Shown here piece by piece: positions 27,301-38,406 of a DNA stretch of 64,000 nucleotides. Both the position numbers and the translations under genes were made by a program. The first letter of the stretch is position 1. Every line of letters begins with the position of its first letter. Where the stretch lies: positions 1,826,074 through 1,890,073 of the forward strand of contig NW_002060954.1 in NCBI RefSeq assembly GCF_000150275.1. The letters run 5' to 3'. The DNA is from Trichoplax adhaerens (taxonomy: Eukaryota; Placozoa; Uniplacotomia; Trichoplacea; Trichoplacidae). The notes below the pieces were generated by a model. That model had not been told where the DNA came from. It saw nothing but the letters and a program-made list of their open reading frames with translations, and made no database searches.

Positions 27301-29156
27301 ACATTGATTTTAGGCCAACGATTTGATCAATCACAACGTACTCAGCAACAGCAAGAGTATCAACAACTCGATAAAATTCAAGTCAGCGTAAATCAAGCAC
27401 AATCTAACACTGTCGGTCGAATTGAAAAAATTATTAAAAATGAAATTAAAACGACCATTATTCCTAGTAAGTCATTATTATCCTGCACTTATTTCCACAT
27501 ATTAATCAACACTGCATGAACAGTTTACGAAATCTGTATTATTAGGCATCGTATCAAACGTCTCATTAATTAAAGGACAATTGCCACGAGATAACGTAAG
27601 ATATTTTGGTGGAGAGTACATTTAAATTTGTCCTTTTATTCAGATGTTCGCATAACACTAATCACTTGCTTTTTTAAACTTTACTAACACGGACGTTAGA
27701 AACCTTCGGATGCTGTAGTAAAGCAATCTATTCGTGATTTATTTCTGGACAAGGTGTGTGTGCATGCTGATAAAATTCTTTCTACACTAACGCTAATATA
27801 AAAGGACGTTTTACCAGTTTGATTTCTTATGATTATTTTATAAGGCTGTCATGCAGAGCGTCGGCGATAGATTGATATCGTCTTTAAAGCCCAATCTTAT
27901 TAGTGCTTGCCGTGAAAGTTTTGTGAACAATTTAGTACCAGCATTTGAGAAATCTTGTATGGAAATGATAAAGCAGTTTGATGTTAGCATTCAGAAAGGA
28001 ATTCAAGACTGTAAGCCTAACTATATTACCTAGTTAGCGTAGTTATATTGTGCTTACATTGATACGAGTATCTCTATATGTTCTTCAGATTTAAAACAGA
28101 CAGAAACATATTTAGAAAAGAGCATACTACAACAGCAAGAGAGCACCAAAGCTGTGTTTGTAAACGAATTTAAGAATATTGAGTTGAGTCTAAGTCAGAA
28201 TCAAGATGTTAATAGACATAAGCAGCTATTACAAACCATGTCTACTATGCATCAAACTTTAGCGGATGAATTTCAGAAGCGCCTAGATAAGTGAGTGAGA
28301 TAAACAAATTGAATGAGATTATTTTTTATTATAACCATACATATTTTTGAAATTAACTTAAAAATCGTATATTGGCAGCTTTAAAGCAGAGATTGCAGAA
28401 TCGGTAAAGCATATTGTTAACGAACAACTCAAGAATGCAGGTAGCGCTACTAACACTGCTAGTAGTACACCAACTTTGAGCCGAACAGATATTATCAAGG
28501 TAGGCCACTATCGGTACTCTAATAAGGTTGAATGTTGAGCTACAATGATTACTTTTCAAATTCACTTATAGAAGGAAGTAAAGGCTTTATGCGATCAAGG
28601 AAAAGTTGTGGAAGCTTTCCATAAAGTAATAATCTAACTCTGCTCTAAAGATTATCTTGTACGCTAATTGATGTACTGATATTAGTTCTTCTATTTGCCT
28701 AGGCATTACATACTTCTAATGTTAGCATCGTAACGGAGCTTTGTCGAAATGTTTCCTCATCTGTTATTTTCACCGGAAATGTTTGTCTTTTATCCCAAGC
28801 TATGCTACTATCACTAATACAGTATTTATCTGTGGAGATGACGAACGATATTGAATTAAAGATTGGGTAAATATCAAAGATAACAGTTATAGGAAGGATT
28901 ATCAATCAACGAATATAAAACGTAACAGTATTTATGATAATGATTGCCATCTTTTCGTTGCAGTTACTTGGAAGATTGTATAATGGCTCTTGACTTTACC
29001 GATGGAGTTACAAAAATGCATGGTGCTAAGATACTGCAAAGTTTATTGGACCACATCAATCGCATCTTGTTGATGTCAAATGAGTATAAAATATCGTCAA
29101 CCATTGTAAAAAAGTTGAAAGTTTTAAAGTCTTTGTCGACGTCACATTTAAAGTAG
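21374..29156 (+). CDS. EDC4: Enhancer of mRNA-decapping protein 4 (EDC4/Ge-1)
   Basis: Exons: 21374-21431, 23000-23039, 23152-23182, 23357-23445, 23545-23632, 23824-23923, 24058-24244, 24336-24495, 24575-24679, 24782-24891, 24966-25052, 25131-25226, 25291-25329, 25403-25472, 25564-25826, 25911-25984, 26072-26599, 26687-26837, 26933-26972, 27053-27227, 27314-27466, 27546-27595, 27700-27753, 27845-28010, 28089-28290, 28379-28499, 28572-28625, 28703-28866, 28964-29156. This gives 3648 nt, 1215 residues (human 1401), with all phases closing. The N-terminal half is a WD40 propeller (VKFKTIVDYNWEQGYYYSN, ATAGNDGTLKFWK, EIKIWCTVDWTCLQTIRF), then SISEFSLARSILQFSI and VKIRFQPNP. A Ser/Thr/acidic low-complexity linker follows, then a helical C-terminus with NLVPAFEKSC. 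EDC4 scaffolds DCP1-DCP2 in P-bodies. The first intron (1.57 kb) is the longest; the first exon is short, unconserved and phase-compatible. Confidence 0.93.
21912..21929. repeat. Perfect 18-bp palindrome in EDC4 intron 1
   Basis: ACCAGTTGT is followed directly by ACAACTGGT. No spacer and no mismatch. Function unknown. Confidence 0.7.
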
Positions 29157-29301
29157 ACGTTAATCTATAAGCATTTTCTGTGGATCTTTACGGTTTTCGT
29201 TATTCTATTGATTTTAAGTTAAGACGTTTACTTAACTTAAATCCCCAAGTATTACTGAAATTTGTACGATAATTGTTACTTGGAATTACAGTAATTCATT
29301 T

Positions 29302-29307
29302 AATAAA
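29302..29307 (+). terminator. Polyadenylation signal AATAAA of EDC4
   Basis: AATAAA lies 146 bases after the EDC4 stop codon, on the coding strand. Confidence 0.5.
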
Positions 29308-31204
29308 CTTTCTTTAACGTATTAATGTCAGCGGCAATGTATACTCCGGATTGGCAGGTTTCACATAATTTTTCATAGTAATACAATTGCTGTATAAACC
29401 TTCAAAGTTTTGTTCCTTATTATTTGATGAATACTTCTACGGTATCTTTGCACTGTACTGTAAAAAAGGGAACTTCAGTGAAAGTTTTATACGTTTATAC
29501 AGCAATCACTCTAAAAAAATATTGTAAAACTTTTCATTCAACTTATTACATTGTATATATATATATATACAACACGTTTCTATGAAGCTTGTCTATGCAT
29601 AATTTATATACCGTGTTAAAGCGTAGAACTGCTTTGCTTCTATGTAGATGGTTCAAGTCTCGAATTTCAAGATAGTTGAACATGTAGGTTAAATTCTAGT
29701 ATATCTTAATTTGTTGATGTTGCCTATTAACAGAAATATGTTAAATTTTAACTGCTTGGTAGTACGCATCAATTTTATGTTATTTAAGTTATGTGATGGT
29801 GAAAGATAAATACCTAGCCGATTGCTGCACTGTCTTTGATAACTTTATAGTTACAATTTTAATTCAACCGAACAAATGACCTTTATCGAATTTTTGTTAT
29901 ACTCATGATAATACCCTTTTTAGTATTGGAGCAATATATGCGACATGTGAGTACAGTAAATCGGTGTTTAAATCCTAATTAACAGTTGAGATATTATGTA
30001 GCAAATAAACGAACAGCAAATGCGATACGACGACTGAGAGATAGCTTAATTTCATATTGAAGGTGAAAAGTGTCTTAGAAAATGTATAGTTAAATGAAAG
30101 TATTATAATGTAGCAGCCTTGTGCCTTAAAAGGTAGTCTGAATACCATAGAATGTGAAAAGTGTCTTAGATAAAGTAGCCGAGTATGTGGCTAATAAATA
30201 ATGCATTGTAAAGTCATTACTTTGTGCAGTTATAATTTAGCTATTGTTACTGATATACAAAATTTCTAATCCTTATATTAGTGACTAATGAAATCCAGTG
30301 ATAAACTGTATAACAGAAGTCGTGCTATCTCCGATAGCTGCAACAGTTAGCTGGCTAAGTGGTCAGACATAGAACTTTTACTTTCAAATCTATCCTACTG
30401 TACTATTAGTGACTGAAATGTTGTTAAAAAAAAATAACTTGATACTATTTCAACCCATCTAAAGTAAGTAAGAAAAGCCTCATTCCTTTTCCTTAGCCTG
30501 CTAGCGACCCCCCCCCCCTACTGTTGGTACAAATGAATGCATAGGCTAGAAAATGCTCTTACAGTCGTATACGAGACCTTACACATAGATGGATTTGTTG
30601 ATTTAAAGAACACGTATACCTACGCTAGAATTTATGCATCAAAGCTTGATAAAATTAATTGATAGATGAGATAATCATACAATATACGATTAACTAAAAT
30701 TTGTAGTATGGAATGAATTAATTAGTAGCCGCCAACATAACCAATCCTGTACCACCCTTGCAGCTATAACTGCTTCCGCTGTCACTTTACTTGTGATATA
30801 CAGTAAAACACCTTGAAAGCATTCCTTGAAATCTTTCCTACTCATCTAAGTAAACTTAAAATGCCTTATTGGCCGTTTTAACCTTTACTTGTCAAGTACA
30901 TTATCGCATAGAAAGCTTTCATCATAACGTATATCATGCTCAGAGTTGCAACTGTACTGCAGAGCTCAATAAAATTAATCGAACAATGGCGTCGCCAAGG
31001 CGACTAATTATAATCGTTAATTAGGGACTAGCCCTATTATTATACATGGTTCCAAACACTTTACTAATGTATACTAGCAGAACAAATTTTTATCTATCAG
31101 AATTGGTATAGAATTACTAACTTTATCCATGTGATTCTAGCCAGAAGAGGAAAGACTGTTATTATCACTATCTTATTTCATTCTTATTCGTACTCAAGAG
31201 TAAA

Positions 31205-31264
31205 ATGGGCGATTCAGAAACACCGATTAGCACTGGGAATTGGGAGCATTCCAAGTTAGCCCAA
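31205..31264 (+). CDS. Candidate alternative first exon of the WDR88-like gene
   Basis: An ATG opens 20 codons (MGDSETPISTGNWEHSKLAQ) that end at a good donor, CAA|GTAAGC, in phase 0. It could splice directly to the phase-0 acceptor at 33019 and so replace the 32805 start exon. It cannot splice in frame into the 32805-32894 exon through any acceptor I found. It may equally be chance. Confidence 0.35.
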
Positions 31265-32804
31265 GTAAGCTGATAAAAATTAATATAAGTAGAATAACAT
31301 TGCAATAGCTACGATATTTGTTCATGATGACTTTTCGTTATGAGATGAATCCAAATGTCCTTTTTCAATATCTTAACTTCTTGGTCTAAACATTATACGT
31401 ACGATGGATGGTTGATAAGATCTTCAAGTTATTAATCTTGGTGATGATTTTATCTGATAAATATTATCAAAAATATTTACTCTATAGCATAGATGATAGC
31501 AATATTCTATTACCTGTTAATACATTTATTATTATCATATTGAACCAGATATGAACTAATGATAGTTATTGTGATTATAATGAAGAGCCACTAGGGTGCA
31601 ACTAGCCAATAACTGTAACTTAACTTCTCCATCCATATTCAATATCGAGCACCTACTGTTTTTCCACGCCTTTACGCCAATTACTTTCTAGTAATTATTA
31701 TGAACGTCGGTCTCAATTCACTTTTACGACTGATCTACCTATCGCAGATTATTGAAGAATCGGTAGTAGTCGTTCCTTACACTTGCAAGTCCTTGTTTCC
31801 TATCTGATTCCTGACTGCACTAATGTTAAGCTTCAAAGTTGCTCTTATTGGTTTCCTCTACTTACTATCGACTGACTTACTTTCCTACTGACTTAATGAT
31901 ATTTATGCTTGCTTATTTAACTACTATCTCATTTTTTATAAGTTTAAATTAGATTTTAGTACCAATTAGTACTTTTTCTTACTTATACATCTACCATACT
32001 GCACTAAAAATTGCTACCAATTCTTCTTAGCTAACACCTAATTCCTTACTACGCTGAAGCCAAACTTTTAAGCTTATTGGCTGTTACTACTTTAAATTCG
32101 CTATTACTCCTTCCCCTTTCTCACTTAAGATATTTATTTATTTACTTGTCAGGGTCTTTACTGCGTCAAGTTGTAGAACCTGTTGTTTGTTTTCTATCTA
32201 ATTTTTGACCAGACTTATTTTTAACTTTAAAATAGCGCCTGCTCCACCTTTCTGTTTACTTACTTTACCATATGGTTCTATATTGAAGCAAGTTTCAAAG
32301 TAGAGTTATTATTATTCCTACCTTTGACTTATTTTATTAGCATTCGGCTCTTAACTTCACTAAATTCTAGACTAATCCTGACCTAAAGTCCGTCTTATTC
32401 CTTTCCTTTACTTACTGGCTTTGATAGCTACCCTATACGGATCAAATACTAGTTTATAAATCCTGTTGCTATTTTCCTCGACTTAATTACTTCAATAGCT
32501 AGTTTAGTAGTAGTAAGCTCAATATTAACTTCAAAAGCCGCGTAACTAGCTAATCTTCAAATTGCAGTCACTTTATCACTTGTTTTACATACTCGTTTAC
32601 CGTACTGTATAATAATTCTCCACCACGCCAAATTCTAGCTTTATCGTCAATCATCACTAATTGTAGCCGCCTTATAATAGCGGCGATTTCATAATCGGAA
32701 TAGACAGTAGTCGCATCAATATATATTGTTATATGATCGACTATTTTTTAAGCAACTGCATTTGAAGGCCCACGAAAGCTACATAATCCAACTTTGATCT
32801 TATA

Positions 32805-35800
32805 ATGAATAAACAACAACTAAGATTAGTCAGTACATGCAGCAATGTCAGTGACAAATCTGAGGTATCAGTCTTATGCGATTCCTCTGGAGAGGTATAA
32901 TTTGTAGACTTAATAACGTAGTAATCAGTTGCTATAGAGTATTCAGTATTGAATAATATGTTTTATTTTCTCTGTTTTAATGAGAGTTAATCTTGGCTGT
33001 TTTTATCCGCATTTCTAGGTTCGAATGAAAGTTTTTCGTGGTCATTTCGATGCTATTAATTCATGCCAATTTTGCAATCGAGATTCACTAATTTTATCCG
33101 CATCGAATGATAAAACAATTCGATTTTGGGTAAGATTAATCTCTAAAAAGATAGTGCAAAACCTGAATATGCAAGTGGTATACCAGAACAACTTTACCTA
33201 GGATCTTTAAATGTCACTAAATTTAGCAGGTAGCATCAATTACTTACCGTAACGAAATATTAATTTTTTAAGGAAAGCGATGGTGGAAGCCAATTGCAAA
33301 GTTTAAACTTACATACAGATATAATTTCTTGTTGTCGTGTAAACTCAAAAACGGACCCGTAAGTTATTTTAAATTCAGACTGCTTTCGTACCGGTATTAA
33401 GTAATTTGTAAGTAATGGCTAGCAGTATTTCCAGATTTCTTTTCAATTTTCCTAACTTTCCTAGTAAATTTTCATTTGTTACATCGAGTTGGGATAAATC
33501 GGTAGCAAAATGGGATGGAGAAACCGGTCAAAATCTGGTAAGAATAAAACTGGAATAGTTTTAACTTTGTGTCTGCGATATCATGCCATGACTACATAGA
33601 TCTTAGAAGCCATTCACTATTACTTATATGGATTATTTATTACGATATATGCAGTGGAGAGGCTTTCATGATGGTATTGTTACTACTTGTGCAATATCAT
33701 CTGATGCCCATGTCATAGTGTCAGCATCCGATGGCGACTATGTCATAAAAGTATGGGATACAAGAACCGACGAAAATGCAGTCCATACTATTAAAAGTAA
33801 TTATAGACAATCAATATTGGCATAGCTAAGAATTAATATTAGATTTTTAATCATAGATGATCAAGATACTAACCTTTAAAATTAGATATCTTACAAGACA
33901 AGTTCTTGAACTAAATGCATTAGCAATTACAACTTCAATCTGCATATTACTCCTATCTTCAGTCATACAGGGTTTTGATCTAGATACATTTCTTGAAGAA
34001 TTAGACAACTTCCTGGGATATAGTAAATTGCTAAATTAGATACGTTATCAATAAATACGATCTATGTATTACTGAATTTTCAGTTACAAAGCATCGGATT
34101 TAAAAGCAAAGTACTAAAAATTAGATTTTTCTATGATAACTATTGAACTAAAGATATAATTAAAAATGACTCGGCTTGTCTTTACCGGACTTTTAGTTTT
34201 GAAGCATCTGACTTATATACCAGTTACAGAATTAGATATTTCCTATATCTATTAGCCTCAAATTAGATCGATATATCACCACATCTTTAATCATGTTTGA
34301 CTACGTGCTAAATCTTTAAAATTAGATGCCTTATACATTGACCTTTACACCTAAATATCTTATATACTGTACTAAAGAGTTAATAAATATTTTGAAGTAG
34401 GCTCAACTTGTATTCATTATTACCGTACATTTTTAATTATATCAGTATATCATCTCCTAAAATTTATCGGATATACCTTACAGTAGATTCTTATGTAGAT
34501 TCTTAGGTAAAAAATAAATAAATTATGAATAAGATACTGATAACCATTAACTTGATCTGCATATGAAAAGATTTTCATCGTGGATCCGTTACTAGTATCG
34601 CCTTCCATCCGGATAATTCAAGGATTTGCACGACATCATCAGATATGACAGCAAGAATATGGGATTTTAACTCTACATCAACAACAGCTCAATTAAGGTT
34701 AAGATAATAGCAGCAAATTGTTCTTAGAGCTATTCTAGAATATTAGTGTTTGTTGTTAATTACAATCAAAATGCAGCTGGAAACTGAATTTGTCTTATTA
34801 ACAGTAAAATAAATTTTCTCGTAAATTAGTGGGCACAAAAATATTGTTAGCTGCTGTGCGTTCTCCAACAATGGACGCATGTTATGTACTGGCTCTTGGG
34901 ATAAATCTCTGCATCTTTGGGATATTGCCACTGGTTCATATAGGTATTAATAGTTCAGATTAAGCAATAAATATTCTCGATAATTGTATCTGGTTCTATC
35001 AAGACCTTAACCTCGCGTCTGTTCTAGACGTACTGGACCGAAAACTATTGAGAGAGGCCATGAAGGATCAATTAGTTCATGCTGTTATTCGCCCGATGGT
35101 TAGTTGTCATGTAAATTCTGTATACTGATACCTATATACCCATATAGCTTCGAAATTTGTAGCTTTGTCAACAGATAGTCGTAAATAACTTTAAAATTCA
35201 ATACTATATGTTATTGCGCTTATATGATTACTTAATAGATTAGTGCTATCGTCTTTACTTCGTATCAACAGAAGAAATGTACACTCATTCAACCAAAGAA
35301 ACCTAGCAAATTGTCAAATCTATCAATTCTCGATTTATATCAAATATTTAGATACTATGCTAGCCTCAGCTTCTTACGATCAAAATGTCATTATCTGGGA
35401 TACTAAGTATAACTTACAGAAATTCAGCTTAAAGGTAAAAATGGTGAAAATAATCTTTATTCTAAAGGGAATATCATTCTAGTTCTAAAGCTATAACGAA
35501 AATTTCTTACGTGCATTCAGGGTCATAATGGCTGGGTAAACGATGTATGTTTTAGTCAAGATCAAAAGTGGGCACTAACGTGTTCATCGGTAAGTACAAG
35601 GAAGGAAATCTTGAAAAACTGACATCAATTATTAGGAGATATTGCATATTACAGTTAAATTTGTTACTTTTAAAGAGTAATACAACTTAAATTGCGATTA
35701 GGATATGACTATAAGAATGTGGAATATTGAATCTGAGGAGAAGATGCCTATATTTTTGGCCAACAAGATTAGTCTTGGTTTAAAGCTTATTGAGGTAATT

Positions 35801-36687
35801 TATGACCGTTTCAGCTAATATTTTATCCTTTACATGACTCCAACACATTACGTATGCCTTTATAAATTTTGCAGTACATATGTGTAAGTATCGATTGAAT
35901 CTTTAAAACAGTTCTTCTAGTTTTCGCAACCTCGCTAACACGACCATCGTCACTTACGCAACTTAGAGTAAATATGTACTATAACTAAAATTTTATTGCA
36001 TTTTGGATATCTGCAAATATTATCGATATGATGGCGTAGCAATAGCTAAATGCTTACACAAACTATGACGTGTAGAGATTAAAACAGTAATAATGTCGAC
36101 AGCATTATTGTAGCGGCAGTATCTAATAGAAATAGTAAGGTCTTGATATAGTAGTTTACTCGCAGATAAACTCTGGAGGCCTTTTTATAAGCACGTTTTA
36201 TTTAGTTTCAAAATACTTTCATTAATAATAAAAATGATATAATTACTACCATACATTAACAAACAGCATTTTAATATCACAGGTAGTAGAATTTTACCTA
36301 TACTTTTAGTGATTTATTTAAATAATTTATAGCAGTGATACAATAACAACTAAAATAAGTACCTGACTTTAGCATCGCAAATCGTAAAACTCTACTTTGT
36401 TTTATGATTCTAATAATTTATAGGTTACAATAAGACGATATATTAATAACTGATTAGAGAGTAACAAGTAATAGAGCATTACATATTAACTTAAGATTTA
36501 CTTCCATCTATTAATAAAGATTTAATTAATCATAAAACTCCAATTCTATCTTTGTTCTTAGTGTACTCAATGCGGCAAGAAATTTTCGATTACGGAAGCT
36601 GGAGATGATTTATCGCTGACTCGATGTGTATTCTGCCGATTAAAAGATCGATCGAAAGTTTTAAATATAACAACAGAAATTGAATAA
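32805..36687 (+). CDS. WDR88: WDR88-like WD40-repeat protein
   Basis: Exons: 32805-32894, 33019-33129, 33273-33358, 33465-33537, 33655-33796, 34571-34697, 34830-34943, 35028-35098, 35352-35434, 35521-35589, 35702-35794, 36562-36687; 1185 nt, 394 residues (human WDR88 472), phases all close. Seven or so WD repeats are visible, with GH...WD signatures: [104 protein letters not shown]. After the propeller, the last exon encodes a paired-Cys module, CTQC followed about 26 residues later by CVFC, which resembles a small zinc ribbon and is also present in human WDR88. WDR88 has no established function. Intron 5 (33797-34570) carries AAATTAGAT repeats. The start is uncertain between 32805 and the exon at 31205. 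Confidence 0.88.
33860..34400. repeat. Degenerate AAATTAGAT interspersed repeat in WDR88-like intron
   Basis: The word (A/G)AATTAGAT recurs near 33878, 34033, 34118, 34229, 34260 and 34319. It is often preceded by CTTTAA and followed by a CTTATA/CTTACA stretch. The unit is decayed, with spacing of 30-155 bases. Confidence 0.6.
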
Positions 36688-38406
36688 AACGGAGCACATT
36701 GGATATAAGGCTGAGGTAAATACCCAAGCTATGAGAAGATTGGCTTACTAATTCAACGTTAACAACTTTTCTTAAAATCATAACGTTTCAGCGTGTGAAA
36801 TTGAATTATTAATTTATTTTTAATAGTGGATTATAATCAAAATTTTATTATCACTTTAAATATTATACATACTCGACGGTGCATTATCTTCGATCCATCT
36901 CGTTATTTCGGACATGATTCGATGTTAATTTCTGTCTGTTATTAAACAGATATCCAGACAATCTAATTCGTTGTCATTTAGCAATAATATGCGCGCTTGC
37001 CGATTTTGCAATATCTCAAGATAATAATTTAGTGAAAAGACAGATCAAATTGATTTATAGGCTTTTTTGTTTAATTAAAATCCTTTATAAAGGAGCAAAT
37101 ACCAAATTTTGTATATAATTAATTCTACGGAATATATGGTTACAATTGCGTAGCTAGCATTATTTTACTACTGAATGTATATAATCACTCTCAGGATAAG
37201 AAATTATGGATGGTTTTGTCTCATGGTAATAAAATTTATTTAATTCCATATTGATAGGAGGCTACTTTGTCGAATAAAAATTAAAAATTTAACTCTATGA
37301 CCACCTTGTTATTGTAATACACCTAGTAGGAATAATTTAGTCGTCAGTAGTCATAAGTAAAGGTTAGTCGAATACCATCAGTCGTAATATTTGTAACACC
37401 GAAAATAGATGAAAATATTGCTGGTATGGATTGATTACATATATATATACCTATATACAACAGTACTTGCAGTGCCTGATAAAGTATCTTCGATCATAAA
37501 CCTGAGTGCTATTTGTGATGGAAAAGGTTGCTATTACGAGCTAGTACAAGATCAGTTATCTAATGAAATGAATAGTAAAGTCTTTTAAGCGCTCATAATG
37601 ATAGATTCAGGAACCTACTGCCCACTATCATTAAAAATTAAAATTATTCCCAACTACTGAAGAAACGGAGTAACTTCCTCATGTTCTCATTCTCTATTTT
37701 TGTATCAAGTTTAGTCGTTAAAAGTTGACTACAAGTAGATATATATGAGACTTTATTATAATTGCTTGCTTCATTGAATATTTTGTAATTAATTTAATAA
37801 TACAGGGTAGCTAGCGAAATTATCATTTTGAACACGTTATTATAACTTATCACAAACTATATAAGGCTGTATTAAAATGATAGCAAACTAAATTTGAATA
37901 TACAATTGCTAGAGAAGTAATATACTATTAAAATAAGTATATTCATAAGTACATTGAGAGTAGAATTACGAAGGTTATAATATAATTAGAATATTATATC
38001 TTAAGCTGGTCTGCATGTTTGTCATACTTTGTTTCTGATATACAGTAATAATTCTATTCTATTTTCTTTTTATTATGCTAATATTATGCCAATTATAGAC
38101 TAGTTGAATAGAGAAGGCATTCTTCTGATCGATAATTAGAAATTTGCAAGGCAAATGAGATAAATTACCAGCGTGATATGTTCAGAACATCAGGCTACAG
38201 CTAATATTGAATTATAATACATATTGGTCAAGTATAGTCGATAATAAATTTGGAAGACCTGAACTACTTAGCTAACATATGCGGAAGTTATTTTCGGCTC
38301 CAACCACGATTTTCGCTTTACTCATATTAGCTACTAGATTGAATAATTTATTTTCCGAGATTTTATTCGATCTTGAATTTACTAATTTTAATTCAGAATT
38401 GAAAAC
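36688..38406. other. Intergenic region WDR88-like to TPR gene
   Basis: Very AT-rich. The first ~400 bases (3' flank of the WDR88-like gene) have a decayed relative at 43660-44010 on the other side of the TPR gene. A TA-rich microsatellite lies near 37441-37455. The TPR gene promoter should be just before 38407; no distinct element is recognised. Confidence 0.6.

Larger units (their letters stand above)
29157..32804. other. Intergenic region EDC4 to WDR88-like gene
   Basis: AATAAA at 29302-29307 is a good EDC4 polyadenylation signal. A TA dinucleotide run lies near 29556, a duplicated GTGAAAAGTGTCTTAGA at about 30063 and 30160, and an 11-base C run at 30508-30518. From about 31560 to 32650 the plus strand is strongly C+T-rich with many CTTACT/TTCCT words. 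A possible alternative first exon of the next gene lies at 31205-31264. No other gene is supported. Confidence 0.6.

Noticed and set aside
29650-29662. GGTTCAAGTC, a possible tRNA B-box
   Set aside because: No A-box at suitable distance upstream and no cloverleaf.
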